Assembly (NCBI GenBank): GCA_021738725.1
Contig: JAIPBE010000007.1
Span: 1 to 64,000, forward strand
Direction: 5' to 3'
Length of the DNA: 64,000 nucleotides
DNA from: Saprospiraceae bacterium
GTDB taxonomy: Bacteria; Bacteroidota; Bacteroidia; Chitinophagales; Saprospiraceae
The stretch's first letter is position 1, and each line of letters starts with the position of its first letter. The notes under the pieces are model-generated. The model made no database searches. It was not told the DNA's origin and saw only the letters and a program-made list of their open reading frames with translations. Below, piece after piece: positions 30,101 through 39,822 of the stretch. A program made the translations under genes and the position numbers.

Positions 30101-30413
30101 TGACCACAGCGGTCTCAAGAGTGATCCCCTCAGATAAACTTACATCGACGATATTCGATGCACCCAGAGTGATCTCTTGGGTTGTGAAACCCGTGTAGCT
30201 GTAGACCAGCACATTGGATCCGGCAGGCACCTCGAGGCGGTATTGACCGTCTACGTTTGTGATGGTACCAGCAGAAGTCCCTTTGGCCAAAACGGAACAG
30301 CCGATCAAGGCTTCACCGTTTTCGTCAGTGACGGTGCCGGAGACTGTTCGCTGCGCCTGGACCATGCCCAGAGTAACGAAGATCATCACCAGCAGTAATG
30401 TCCATCTTCTCAT
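27174..30413 (-). CDS. SusC/RagA-like TonB-linked outer-membrane transporter
   Basis: A 1079-residue barrel: signal peptide ending near MVQAQ, a carboxypeptidase-regulatory domain with VSGTVTDENGEALIGCSVLAKGTS and the SusC-type YTG(F/Y)..QE segment, the plug with LRGEGSITGNNNALIVVDGVAID and TVLKGPSATALYGSRGASGVLLVTTKKG, and a long barrel ending in an aromatic. With the SusD-like protein it forms the energised import complex. It is the first gene of the three-gene locus. No anti-sigma/sigma pair or hybrid sensor lies next to it. Confidence 0.95.
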   Translation of the reverse strand: MRRWTLLLVMIFVTLGMVQAQRTVSGTVTDENGEALIGCSVLAKGTSAGTITNVDGQYRLEVPAGSNVLVYSYTGFTTQEITLGASNIVDVSLSEGITLETAVVTGFVTNRNSRNVTYANQTVDSDNLNSQPNRNALEALRGKAAGVKITTGSGSVGSSSRIILRGEGSITGNNNALIVVDGVAIDNSATRGGAAFDATSASAAQDGYSDFGNRFNDLNPNEIESITVLKGPSATALYGSRGASGVLLVTTKKGSAGQKMKINVSSAYSQQEAYVLLKRQDQFGQGYDNAHFDSGENWSWGPAFDGVVRPWTTPVDTDGDGALEALVRPYSAVPNQIEDFFNTGHTYDNSVSLSGSQGDFTYYAAYSNFNQQGILDNTENVRNTLSLRASAKLSPKVTTNFGLTYASTKLNTAQEGYRPFEGQNAYANAIQAPVNIPYTEVRDYTSPFHDINGFYGSYATNPYFILNEYVNDGRFDNYLGNVEVNYQMFDNFSISGNIGLNSINRTLEAAIPIYTPDEQLVWVDDLALVTRNTRNISIGQYTKTEGKNTNIDATIKGNYNRDLGNDFSLNATVGYNLFDRRTSRVTGESQGGLVVPGWFHFDNSVQTPRSTQNSSKYRLFGVLGNVGIGWRNQVFLEYSARNDWSSTLPKDNNSFFYQGVGLSAVLTDLLKVNTDGPLSFLKVRGGFGTTGKDAGLYLLESSYVGNPIIQSFNNHDIITPINGQPGFTVSDVIGNPNLRPELTTLFEVGLDAGFFENRINLEYTYYSSNHSDQIIEIDLPSSSGYRRTTANVGEMTNKGHEIKLNLRPIQGMVQDLSWDIDLIYSKNTNKVVKISGDSKELTIGGPYTNAAVSLVAREGLPFGTFKSTVPQMTADGKMVVDAQGFPVLTTDAQLLGAYQPDFSASVGTQIGYKGFSLNALLDIRQGGQFFSITKDQTEFNGTALSTLVGDREAFVIPNSVVDNGDGTFSENTTEVTAQELYAISGTAFGGNSLLIDASFVKLRELGLTYTFPQSMIRNSVVSNLSISVFGSNLKFWLPSENTYADPEVNGADLSGNAVGVETTQTPPSKSYGVRLNATF

Positions 30414-30554
30414 ACTAGATTGATTTTGGTTAAAGAATCGAATGGAAAATTAAGAAAAGATTAACAAATAGATGGTATTTGGTTGAGATATGTGTTTTCA
30501 GTATGAACTTATCTCCCGAAGAAGGGTCTAATTCCTCCTGAAACCACGAATTCC

Positions 30555-31886
30555 CTAGGAAAACAGGGATTTTAACAATAGAAAAATCATGGAAAGGTGT
30601 CCGAGGACCAAACAAAAAGCAACTATTTTCAACCAGATCTCACCTTTCAAAGCCTTTGATGAGCCCGCCCAAAACACCAGCGGGAGGACAGGAATGAAAT
30701 AGCGCCCCTGGAAATTGTCCATCATCGTCGCACCGACAGGGTCCCACAACAAGCAGTTCGTGAGCGCAAACAAGAAAATAATCACGACTGAGACTACGAC
30801 CAAATGCAGTCTTTTCCGCCATCCGGGCGGTCCGGCTGTGTTCAGGCATACCAGCATTAATCCCCCAAATAGCAGGAGCATGATCGGAACCGGCAGGTAG
30901 TGTTTTTCCCAGCCATATTTTCCGAGCCAATGGGCTGTCGTTGCCGGAGCGGACCGCAGTATCCCACTCATCGCGGCATTCAGAAATACAAATGGGTGTT
31001 GGCGGATGAATGCCAGTTGATCACTTGGATAAACTCCGGGATTAAGGGTTTGACTGTCCCGGTATTGTGGATGATAATCCCGATAGGGAATAAATGTCTG
31101 CGAAGACCATAGACTCCATCCGGCTACCAGGATCAGGGCGGCTGCCAACCACCCGATCAGCTTTGAACGATCAGCCCGAAAGGGCTTGATCAAGCCTAAA
31201 GGAAAGAGGATCAACTTCTGAATACTGGCCAATAAAAGCAGAGGACCTGCCCACTGCCAGCGATGATGCGCTTTGCCGTAGAGCAGCTGGAGGATCAAGA
31301 CCCAGGAGGCCACATGAACGACGGCATCGGGATTCAAACTGCATTGAAAGACCAGAATGCCCGGTAACAAACCAATGAAGAGGAACAAGTACCGCTGCTT
31401 GTATGCTTGCTTGGTAATGAGGAACAAACACAAGAGCCAAAGGAGCAAATGCGTCAGTCGGGCAAGGTAGAGCGCGGTGAGTGGAGGGGCCTCCAACCAT
31501 CGGATCAGGAGAATGGACAGTGCCGCCGGAGCATAGGCGAAGGGCGCATAGAATCCGGTATTGGCAAAATCCTGGAACTGCCTTTTTTCTGGTGCAAGCG
31601 GAATATTCAGGCCCTCTCGGATTTGCTGAAAATGCCAGTTTTGATCCAGTGGATCTTTGGTTGGGCGAAAATGGGTACACAAGGTTGTCAATGACAGCGG
31701 TAGTGTATCCCCCAGGCGATGGTCAACTGTCGGCGCCAGGAAAACGTGTCCTTGACTGACAGACCAGGCTTTGAGAAAATGGTTGGTTTCATCCGGAGCC
31801 TGGAATGGAGGGATCAGGAATACATATGCCAACCCGACCCACAGAATGACAAGGCAAGATGCTATCGGAGACTTCTTCCAGACCAT
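30555..31886 (-). CDS. DUF2142 family polytopic membrane protein
   Basis: A 443-residue integral membrane protein with about ten to twelve hydrophobic segments. Near the N-terminus is PPFQAPDETNHFLKAW, the signature loop of DUF2142 proteins, and near the C-terminus QGRYFIPVLPLVFW, which resembles the FQGRY motif of the same family. The family is thought to be related to GT-C membrane glycosyltransferases; activity here is inference. It stands alone between the Sus-like locus and the trk genes. Confidence 0.75.
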   Translation of the reverse strand: MVWKKSPIASCLVILWVGLAYVFLIPPFQAPDETNHFLKAWSVSQGHVFLAPTVDHRLGDTLPLSLTTLCTHFRPTKDPLDQNWHFQQIREGLNIPLAPEKRQFQDFANTGFYAPFAYAPAALSILLIRWLEAPPLTALYLARLTHLLLWLLCLFLITKQAYKQRYLFLFIGLLPGILVFQCSLNPDAVVHVASWVLILQLLYGKAHHRWQWAGPLLLLASIQKLILFPLGLIKPFRADRSKLIGWLAAALILVAGWSLWSSQTFIPYRDYHPQYRDSQTLNPGVYPSDQLAFIRQHPFVFLNAAMSGILRSAPATTAHWLGKYGWEKHYLPVPIMLLLFGGLMLVCLNTAGPPGWRKRLHLVVVSVVIIFLFALTNCLLWDPVGATMMDNFQGRYFIPVLPLVFWAGSSKALKGEIWLKIVAFCLVLGHLSMIFLLLKSLFS

Positions 31887-31937
31887 CCCCGAAAGTAGGG
31901 ATTGGCCACTAAAAAAAGTGATCGCTCTTTGGTGGGC

Positions 31938-33389
31938 TTAGTTGGCTCGCCAATAAAATGGGGTGAAAAGAACGAGAACGGTGAACAATTCCAGTCGGCC
32001 CAGCAGCATCAGAATGGATAAGGCCCACTTGCCCGTATCCGGAGTGGCAGCGAAGTTGGAAACCGGTCCGACCGTACCCAAGCCGGGTCCGATGTTACCC
32101 AAACAGGTCGCCACAGCTCCCGCTGAGGAGACCAGGTCCGTCCCGAGAGCCGTCATCACCAGGGTACCGGTGACAAAGGATCCCAGATACACCAGGAGAA
32201 AGACCAGGATATGTGTCAAAATACGCGGAGCAACCACCTGGTGGTCGAGTTTGATCCGGATTATGGCACGAGGATGAAGGATTCGTTTGAACTCGAGGTA
32301 GGAGTTTTTCAGGAAGACCAGATGTCGAATGGTCTTGATCCCCCCTGCGGTTGATCCGGCACTCCCGCCGGTGAACATCAACAGGAAGAAATAAAAGGTG
32401 AGTAAATATCCCCATGCGGTATAATCAGAAGAAACAAACCCCGTGGTGGACACCACCGAAACCACTTGGAAGAGGGCATCGCGGAAGAGTTTCTCCGTGA
32501 TGTTTCCATGAAACTGAAAAAGAAGAAGAGTCGCTACGACAGAGGCAATGACCATTCCCAGACTGTACGCCCTGAATTCGGTGCTTTTCCAGGCACGACG
32601 GAACCGCCCTGTCGTGAAATAATAGATGATCGTAAAGTTGGTTCCGGCAAGGAACATGAAGATCACGATCAGGTATTGGATGGAGGGAATATCCCAATGC
32701 GCCAGACTGTTATTTTTTGTCGAAAATCCACCCGTCGCCATGGTCGTAAAGGCATGGTTGATCGCATCAAAGCGTGACATGCCGGAAAGATTCAGCCCCA
32801 GAAATAACAGGGCGGTCAGACCGACATATACAAACCAGAGCCGTTTGGCGGTCTCCTGGATGCGGGGATGGATCTTATCGGAGGTCGGACCAGGAACTTC
32901 GGCGACAAACAGTTCGATGCCACCGATCCCCAATAGCGGCAGGATGGCCACGGACAGGACAATGATCCCCATACCGCCGATCCATTGGGTCAGACTGCGC
33001 CAGAAGAGGATGCTGGGTGAAACCGCTTCAATATCAGTGAGAATGGAGGCCCCGGTAGTTGTGAACCCGGACATGCTTTCGAAGAAAGCGTCTGTGACAG
33101 AGCTGATGCTGCCACTGAGTAGAAAGGGCAGCATCGCAAAGGCTGAGATGGCCAACCATCCTAAGGTCACAATGAGATAACCGGTACGTTTATTGATCCG
33201 GGCACCACCCCGCGGACGGGCAAGCCAACCCAGAATACCGATCCCGATGATGGCGAAGCCAGAATACAAGATGGGCATGAGTTGTCCATCACTGTAATGG
33301 ATGGAAACCGGTACACACAAAAAGACACTGAGCCCGAGAATCATCAATAAGGCACCAACGACATGAATCGTATCCCGAAATGAAAGCAT
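31938..33389 (-). CDS. trkH: TrkH-family potassium uptake channel subunit
   Basis: A 483-residue inner-membrane protein made of four M1-P-M2 pore repeats. The selectivity-filter glycines sit in MSGFTTTGASI, TTMATGGFSTKN, VVSTTGFVSSD and ATCLGNIGPGLG. It works with the TrkA RCK subunit encoded just upstream. Its ATG at 33389 overlaps the TrkA TGA by one base (TGATG), indicating translational coupling; the start at 33392 would be TTG. Confidence 0.93.
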   Translation of the reverse strand: MLSFRDTIHVVGALLMILGLSVFLCVPVSIHYSDGQLMPILYSGFAIIGIGILGWLARPRGGARINKRTGYLIVTLGWLAISAFAMLPFLLSGSISSVTDAFFESMSGFTTTGASILTDIEAVSPSILFWRSLTQWIGGMGIIVLSVAILPLLGIGGIELFVAEVPGPTSDKIHPRIQETAKRLWFVYVGLTALLFLGLNLSGMSRFDAINHAFTTMATGGFSTKNNSLAHWDIPSIQYLIVIFMFLAGTNFTIIYYFTTGRFRRAWKSTEFRAYSLGMVIASVVATLLLFQFHGNITEKLFRDALFQVVSVVSTTGFVSSDYTAWGYLLTFYFFLLMFTGGSAGSTAGGIKTIRHLVFLKNSYLEFKRILHPRAIIRIKLDHQVVAPRILTHILVFLLVYLGSFVTGTLVMTALGTDLVSSAGAVATCLGNIGPGLGTVGPVSNFAATPDTGKWALSILMLLGRLELFTVLVLFTPFYWRAN

Positions 33390-34729
33390 CAACGGAACAT
33401 TTTTTCAACGGCATTGATAGCCTCCGGCAGGGCAAACACAATGACCTTATCATCCAGCTGCAATTGGAAGTTCCCATCCGGGATCAGGCTTTTGTCCTTT
33501 CGGATGACTCCACCGATCAGCGCATTGTTCGGAAAGCGAAGTTCTCGGAGTGGGAATTTGGTCAACCGATTGGATTTCTGGACCACAAATTCGATGATCT
33601 CCGCATCGACACCATGTAAACTGGTGATCGCCTCGATCTTGCCTTTTCGAACATATCGGAAGATATTATTGGCCGCGATCAGCTTCTTATTGATGATGGT
33701 GTCTATCCCGATATTCTGAGAGATATGCGTGTAATCTGAATTTTCTACCAGAGCAATCGTCTTGCTGATCCCATATTCCTTCGCCATCAGGCTGGTAATG
33801 ATATTCGTCTCCGAATTGGGGGTAACCGCAATGAATACATCCATTTTTTCAAGACCTTCTTCGAGCAGCAACTCTACATTGCCCGGATCACCTTTGATTA
33901 CCAGAGAATGGGACAGACAGTCCACCAGGTCTTTACAGGTGTTTTTGTCATTGTCGACGATGGTCACGTGATATTCACCCTCCAACAATTCCGCACTGCG
34001 GAGGCCTACATCTGTGCCCCCGACGATCATGATCCGCGATGCCTTGTTTCCTTTTTTCCCAAAAACATCCAGCACCTCATCAATATTTTCCCGTTCTGTG
34101 ATAAAGTACAGATGGTCATTGCTGCGCAGGACAGTCCCACCTCTTGGAATAATAGTATTGTGTCCACGCAAAATGGCGATAGGCTTGAATTTCAGTTTTC
34201 GATGATCTTCAGAGATATTGTCGATCGTGCGATTGATGACAGTAGACTGACTGTCCAGCGTGATCCCGAAGAGCGAAACCTTGCCATCTTCAAACTCGAA
34301 ATGATCGGTCAGCGAACTCTGACGAACGAGGCGTTCGATCTCTTGAGCAGCCAGCGCACGTGGTGAAATGAGACTGTCTACTCCCAGTTCGGAGAACATT
34401 TGCCGGGCACCCGGGTCCAGGTATTCCACATTGTTCACCCGGGCAATAGTCTGGCGCGCACCCATCTTTTTGGCGAGGATAGCGGATACCAGGTTCGTCT
34501 TCTCAGAGGTCGTCACCGCCAGAAACAGGTCAGCTTCATCGGCACCAGCCGACTCCAGGATAGAGACAGAACCGGAGTCACCTCGAATGACCTGCACATC
34601 AATGTGGGATTGGGCATAGTCCAATACCTCCGAACTGATATCAATGAGCACGATATTCTTCTGTTCGAAGGATAGCAGTTTTGCCAGGTGGAAACCTATA
34701 TCTCCAGCTCCAGCGATCACGATCTTCAT
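33389..34729 (-). CDS. trkA: Trk system potassium uptake regulatory protein TrkA
   Basis: A 446-residue cytosolic gating protein from the ATG at 34729 (MKIVIAGAGDIG). It contains two tandem RCK units, each a Rossmann NAD-binding domain (IAGAGDIGFHLAKLL and IVGGTDVGLRSAELL, with acidic residues at the ends of the second strands: LIDIS and IVDND) followed by a TrkA_C domain. It binds NAD(H)/ATP-type ligands and gates TrkH. It is first in a two-gene operon with trkH. Confidence 0.95.
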   Translation of the reverse strand: MKIVIAGAGDIGFHLAKLLSFEQKNIVLIDISSEVLDYAQSHIDVQVIRGDSGSVSILESAGADEADLFLAVTTSEKTNLVSAILAKKMGARQTIARVNNVEYLDPGARQMFSELGVDSLISPRALAAQEIERLVRQSSLTDHFEFEDGKVSLFGITLDSQSTVINRTIDNISEDHRKLKFKPIAILRGHNTIIPRGGTVLRSNDHLYFITERENIDEVLDVFGKKGNKASRIMIVGGTDVGLRSAELLEGEYHVTIVDNDKNTCKDLVDCLSHSLVIKGDPGNVELLLEEGLEKMDVFIAVTPNSETNIITSLMAKEYGISKTIALVENSDYTHISQNIGIDTIINKKLIAANNIFRYVRKGKIEAITSLHGVDAEIIEFVVQKSNRLTKFPLRELRFPNNALIGGVIRKDKSLIPDGNFQLQLDDKVIVFALPEAINAVEKMFR

Positions 34730-35341
34730 TCGCGAATTTGTAATGAGCGACAAATATCCTCAATTCAACCATACTAAAGCAAATTCTTCCATTTCAGCAT
34801 GCTGATCACATGATTTCAAAGGCACCAGTGTCGCCGATCACGTTTCCTGCATACAGAAATCGGAAATGGTCACAGGTCTGACCTCTATTTCAACTATATC
34901 GTGTTGTCTGGTGGAGCGGATCAGTCAGGAAGTTGAAAGTTTCTGGGCCAAATGGACAACCAATCCGGATTCAAACGCACCAGATAAGGGATAACGGACG
35001 TAACGCAATGCCAAAACCGAAGGGTAACAGGATATCTGAAAGCTGCATGATGCAATCTGAGCAGTCGCCTGTTGTCGAGACATGCCTGCCCGGATGGACT
35101 GCGGGATTGAAGCCGATGATGCGACAAGATGACACGAACAGGTATATCATTCTTTGGATCCATCCGGTATGGTGGATCGGTGCGAATGGTTGAAATATCG
35201 ATACCCCGGACCTGACCGAATACTTCCATTAAAAGTCAAGTGACGCTTTATTTAAAGGACCGGAAGTGGTTCCGATTCTGCCACCAACAATCTAAATAAA
35301 TCTCATTTTAACATATATTTCTAATCCAAAATACCAATCTC
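34730..35341. other. Gene-free intergenic region
   Basis: About 600 bases between the divergent trkA and a T9SS gene. I see no convincing gene; a 102-codon minus-strand frame at 34921-35229 has no recognisable domain or signal. TATATTTC at 35314-35321 is a near match to the -7 promoter consensus for the downstream gene. Confidence 0.5.
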
Positions 35342-36862
35342 ATGAGAAAGAAATTACTCCTCGTTTTAAGTTTGACCAGTATCTTCTCATGCACCCTACA
35401 GGCGCAGGACCTCCGGGAGCGGTTGGACATGGATCCCGGCTCCATTTGCCGGGATATGGTCCGCCTCCCTGGTGGATCTTCCGTAGCGGTCGGTGAAGTT
35501 TCTGGTGCACCCCTTCCCTTTGGTTGGGTATCCATGCTCTCTGCTTCAGGTGACGTCATCTGGACGAAAATACCCTTTGATCAGAACCGGGCCTCCCAAT
35601 ACCTGAAGGTTGTCGCAGATACAGACAGCACCTTCCTGGTCGGCGGTACCCAGTTTATCGATCCGGTTCAGGGCACCAACCTGCTTCTCTTTCGGATGGA
35701 TGTGAAGGGACAGGTATTATGGTCCCGAACCGTTCATGTCAACCAGGTCGATGGGTTCAGTGATATGGATCTGTTCGAAAAAGGTGTGGTCATGGTCGGC
35801 ACAACTCTCGATGCAGCCACCGGTTTGGATGTCATAGTCGCAGTTTTTGATACACAGGGGAATCCTGGAGTGTTCCGACAATTCGGAGCGGCTGGCCTTG
35901 AAACTGCCAAAAGCATCCAATATGCCGGTCCCAAGGGATTCTATGTCGCCGGCACTACCACCAGCTATACGTTTCCCGGCAGCCAACCCAGTGCCTTTTT
36001 GATGCAAATTTCTCCAGCCTTCTCTCTTTCCTGGATGCGCCTGATCGGCGATCAAGATGAGCAGCGTGTCGAGTCGATGGACCTGGATCAAGTGGGCAAT
36101 CCATTGGTAGCCATCCATGATGCCGGTGGCCTGGGCGCGAACTTTATCTGCAATTTCAATTCCGCCGGTTCTCTTTTATGGGCCAAATCCTACAATACCA
36201 GTTACCTCAGAGCAATGACCCGGGCCAATGGAGGAAAAATTTATGCAGCGGATGACCATAAGGTATTCGGGATGGATATAGATGGCAATGTGACCACTGC
36301 CTGGATGTTGCAGACCGATCCGGACTTTATCACTTCAGGTTTGACGATCGGCCCCAAGGGACAGTATATGCTCTATGGCTGGAATGCACAGACCCAGGAT
36401 TACCCGGCACTGCATATGATCCCCGATCCATTCACTTCGAATTGTGACGTAGGCACGACCATTGTTGCTGGCCAACCATATACCCCGAACGTGATCAATG
36501 AATTGATCAATGAAAAGGATGGCGGCATCGTGGCCGGATTTCCCATGCCCATGATCTATATCGATGTGACCCGGATCATCGACTGCCAAACGACCGGCGT
36601 CGAACCGACCACGATCGCAGATGCAACGTTGATTGCACAACCCAATCCGACAAGAGGTCAGGTGCAGCTCCATATCCCCACCCAGGGACGGGGCCTCTTG
36701 ACCTGGTATCATGTGGATGGCACCTTGATGGCGCGGAACTGGATTGAAGTGACAGATGTTCCGGTTCAGCAGGACCTTTCATCCTGGTCGCCTGGGACGT
36801 ACCTGGTCGATTTTCGGAGTGGAGATCGTCAATGGTCAACCACAGTGATCCGGACCGAGTAG
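35342..36862 (+). CDS. Secreted propeller-like protein with T9SS type A sorting domain
   Basis: A 506-residue protein: signal peptide ending near TLQAQ, then a long region of repeated strand motifs of the form G..VAG.......G..L.........VLW..., suggestive of a beta-propeller of SBBP/YncE type. The last ~85 residues form a T9SS type A sorting domain (IAQPNPTRGQVQLHI then WSPGTYLVDF). It should be exported by T9SS and attached to the surface or released. No catalytic residues are evident. The product resembles the minus-strand protein at 53020-54693 in architecture. Confidence 0.75.
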   Translation: MRKKLLLVLSLTSIFSCTLQAQDLRERLDMDPGSICRDMVRLPGGSSVAVGEVSGAPLPFGWVSMLSASGDVIWTKIPFDQNRASQYLKVVADTDSTFLVGGTQFIDPVQGTNLLLFRMDVKGQVLWSRTVHVNQVDGFSDMDLFEKGVVMVGTTLDAATGLDVIVAVFDTQGNPGVFRQFGAAGLETAKSIQYAGPKGFYVAGTTTSYTFPGSQPSAFLMQISPAFSLSWMRLIGDQDEQRVESMDLDQVGNPLVAIHDAGGLGANFICNFNSAGSLLWAKSYNTSYLRAMTRANGGKIYAADDHKVFGMDIDGNVTTAWMLQTDPDFITSGLTIGPKGQYMLYGWNAQTQDYPALHMIPDPFTSNCDVGTTIVAGQPYTPNVINELINEKDGGIVAGFPMPMIYIDVTRIIDCQTTGVEPTTIADATLIAQPNPTRGQVQLHIPTQGRGLLTWYHVDGTLMARNWIEVTDVPVQQDLSSWSPGTYLVDFRSGDRQWSTTVIRTE

Positions 36863-36896
36863 CAAATAGTCATGCGCACCTCCCTATCTTGGCTCC

Positions 36897-39818
36897 ATGA
36901 CATCCTGGAGTCAACTGAAAGGGCAATTCGGTGATCGCCTACAGACCGACCACCTGCACCGCGTGCTGTATGCAACGGATGCCTCCGTCTATCGTGAATT
37001 GCCAGCCGGCGTAGCCTGGCCAAGGGATAAAGGCGACCTGGACGCGCTGGTATCCTTTGCCCACACAGAAGAGGTACCGTTGATTCCGCGCACCGCGGGT
37101 ACGTCCCTTGCCGGGCAGGTGGTCGGTTCTGGTCTGGTGGTCGACTTTTCCAGGCACATGAACCAGATCCTGGAGGTGGATATGGATCATCGTCAGGTGG
37201 TCGTCCAGCCTGGCGTGATCCGGGATGAACTCAATGCGCATCTCCACACTTCTGGATTGTTCTTCGGGCCGAATACGGCGACGGCCAACCGCTGTATGAT
37301 CGGTGGTATGGTGGGAAATAATTCCTGTGGATCGACGTCCATTGTCTATGGCTCGACACGCGATAAACTGGTCGCCCTGGACACCCTCCTCAGTGACGGC
37401 AGTGACGTCCGGTTTGCTGCATTGACCGAGGATGAATGGCAGGCAAAACTGCATTTGCCGCAACTGGAGGGCGTGATCTATCGTCATCTACGAGATCTGT
37501 TATCCCGGAAAGTGGTAGCGGAAGAGATCCGAGACCGGTTTCCCAAACCCTCTGTCACCAGACGCAATACGGGATACGCTCTGGATCGCCTGTTGGACGC
37601 TGTACCTTTTACGCCGGATGGACCTGCCTTGAACCTGTGCCATGTATTGGCGGGATCTGAGGGGACATTGGCACTGAGCCACCAGATTACCCTCCAACTG
37701 GATCCACTACCACCACCACATGTGGTTCTGGTGTGCGCACATTTTCATTCGATTCGTGAGATGACCGAATCCGTCCTTCTCGCCATGAAGCATCCCCTGT
37801 ATGCCTGCGAGCTGATGGACAAGACCGTCCTGGATTGCACCCGACACAGTCGGCCCTATCAGGCCCACCGATCTTTCCTGGAGGGAGATCCCGCCGCCGT
37901 GCTGATATGTGAATGCCGGGGGCATTCGAAAGGTGAAGCCGACAATCAGGCTGAAGCCCTGGTCATGGATCTCAAAATCCGAGGGACAGCCTATGCCTGT
38001 CCGGTCGTCGGAGGGAAAGAGGTCGATCTTGTTTGGGCCCTGCGGGCTGCCGGACTGGGGGTACTGGCAAACCTGCCAGGTGACCCCAAAGCGGTCGCCT
38101 GTATCGAGGATACTGCAGTAGACCTCGAAGACTTGCCGGATTATATCGATGATCTGGACCGGCTGATCCGATCCTATGGCCAGCGAGCCGCCTATTTTGC
38201 GCATGCAGGAGCCGGCGAGCTCCATGTGCGCCCCATCCTGAATTTGAAGGAGGCCAACGGTCAGAAACTCTTCCAGGAGATTACCTCTGCCGTGGCTGAA
38301 CTTGTCCGGGAATACAAAGGATCATTTTCCGGGGAACACGGCGATGGTCGATTGCGCGGGTCATTCATTCCGGCCTTATTTGGGGAGCAGATCACTGGGT
38401 GGTTCGAAGGAATCAAAGATGTATTTGACCCGCATCACCTCTTCAATCCGGGTAAGATCGTTCGGGTGCCACCCATGTTGCAGGACCTGCGCTATGTACC
38501 CGATCAACAGACCAGGGAGTTTCAAACAACTCTGGACTTTTCAGATGCAGGGGGCATCCTCCGTGCTGCCGAACGGTGCAATGGATCAGGAGACTGCCGC
38601 AAGTTGCCATTTTCAGGTGCCACCATGTGTCCGAGTTACCAGGCCACCCGCCAGGAGAAGGATACTACGCGTGCCCGGGCGAACGCCCTGCGGGAATTTC
38701 TGACGAAAAGTGAATTGTCATCTCCATTCACAGAACCCGCTCTAGCTGAAGTCATGGACCTCTGCATCAGCTGCAAAGGTTGTGCTCGGGAGTGCCCTTC
38801 CAGCGTGGATATGGCCAGTATGAAAGCAGAATGGCAGCACCAGGTCCACCAACAACAGGGGATCCCGCTGAAACACCGAATCTTCGGGCGGATCGCGGAT
38901 CTGAACAGATGGATATCTCCCTTTTCAAGCATATTCAATCGAATGGTCAGATGGACAGTAGTGAAGTATGTACTTCGGTCCTCAGCAGGCATTGATCCAC
39001 GTCGGTCATTACCGGCCTTGAATGCCACTCGATTTTCGCATTGGTATGCCAGCACAGGGCAACATATTCCTGTTCGACAACCGGAGAAAAAAACGATCTG
39101 GTTGTTTGCTGATGAATTTACTGAGTACTATGATCTCCAGGTTGGGCAAGCCGCCGTTCGTCTGTTACATGGTCTGGGATATCGAACACAAATGCCCAGG
39201 CACAAGGAGAGTGGGCGCGCAGCTATCTCCAAGGGGATGTTGCACCATGCCCGGAAAGTAGCGCAGGCGAATATTGCATCCCTCTATCGACAAATGGGTG
39301 TGGAGGATGTGATCATCGGCCTGGAACCTTCCGCGTTTTTAACGCTGCGGGATGAATATCTTAAATTGGCGGGGCCAGCATTGAAAGAAAAGGCACGGAT
39401 CCTGGCGGACAGGTCATTTCTGATCGAAGAATTCCTGTATCAGGAGGCCCAGTCCGGAAATATTTCAGCGGATGATTTTTCTCCGGCTGTGCAGCAGATC
39501 CTGTTGCACGGGCATTGCCATCAAAAGGCCTTGAGCGAGCAGAGCCGGGCCGCTTTTTTACTAGGATTGCCTGCTGGTCACCAGGTGCAAATATTGGCTA
39601 CCGGTTGCTGTGGTATGGCGGGCAGTTTTGGATATGAAGCCAGGTATTATGATATCAGTTTACAGATCGGAGAATTGGTCTTATTTCCCGAGATCAGAAA
39701 GACCGACAACAACGTCCAGATCGCGGCCTCCGGACACAGTTGTCGTCACCAGATCATGGACGGAACAGGGAGGAAAGCCCGGCATGTGGTGGAGATACTG
39801 GAAGAGAAACTAATTTAA
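36897..39818 (+). CDS. FAD-linked oxidase / Fe-S D-2-hydroxyacid dehydrogenase (GlcD-GlcF fusion type)
   Basis: A 973-residue protein. Residues ~35-230 form a PCMH-type FAD-binding domain (PRTAGTSLAGQV..G.VVDFS, NNSCGSTSIVYGSTRD). Residues ~270-530 form the FAD-oxidase C-terminal domain with HAGAGELHVRP and FSGEHGDGRLRG. The rest carries ferredoxin-like cysteines (CNGSGDC...MCP and CISCKGCARECP) and CCG-type segments (HGHCHQKAL, ATGCCGMAGSFG). This matches single-chain D-lactate or D-2-hydroxyglutarate dehydrogenases that pass electrons to the quinone pool. The substrate is undecided. Its stop is only four bases from the convergent gene of the AT-rich islet. Confidence 0.9.
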   Translation: MTSWSQLKGQFGDRLQTDHLHRVLYATDASVYRELPAGVAWPRDKGDLDALVSFAHTEEVPLIPRTAGTSLAGQVVGSGLVVDFSRHMNQILEVDMDHRQVVVQPGVIRDELNAHLHTSGLFFGPNTATANRCMIGGMVGNNSCGSTSIVYGSTRDKLVALDTLLSDGSDVRFAALTEDEWQAKLHLPQLEGVIYRHLRDLLSRKVVAEEIRDRFPKPSVTRRNTGYALDRLLDAVPFTPDGPALNLCHVLAGSEGTLALSHQITLQLDPLPPPHVVLVCAHFHSIREMTESVLLAMKHPLYACELMDKTVLDCTRHSRPYQAHRSFLEGDPAAVLICECRGHSKGEADNQAEALVMDLKIRGTAYACPVVGGKEVDLVWALRAAGLGVLANLPGDPKAVACIEDTAVDLEDLPDYIDDLDRLIRSYGQRAAYFAHAGAGELHVRPILNLKEANGQKLFQEITSAVAELVREYKGSFSGEHGDGRLRGSFIPALFGEQITGWFEGIKDVFDPHHLFNPGKIVRVPPMLQDLRYVPDQQTREFQTTLDFSDAGGILRAAERCNGSGDCRKLPFSGATMCPSYQATRQEKDTTRARANALREFLTKSELSSPFTEPALAEVMDLCISCKGCARECPSSVDMASMKAEWQHQVHQQQGIPLKHRIFGRIADLNRWISPFSSIFNRMVRWTVVKYVLRSSAGIDPRRSLPALNATRFSHWYASTGQHIPVRQPEKKTIWLFADEFTEYYDLQVGQAAVRLLHGLGYRTQMPRHKESGRAAISKGMLHHARKVAQANIASLYRQMGVEDVIIGLEPSAFLTLRDEYLKLAGPALKEKARILADRSFLIEEFLYQEAQSGNISADDFSPAVQQILLHGHCHQKALSEQSRAAFLLGLPAGHQVQILATGCCGMAGSFGYEARYYDISLQIGELVLFPEIRKTDNNVQIAASGHSCRHQIMDGTGRKARHVVEILEEKLI

Positions 39819-39822
39819 GTAG

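Noticed and set aside
34921..35229. Minus-strand 102-codon frame between trkA and the T9SS gene
   Set aside because: No recognisable domain, signal or upstream promoter; amino-acid make-up looks random.
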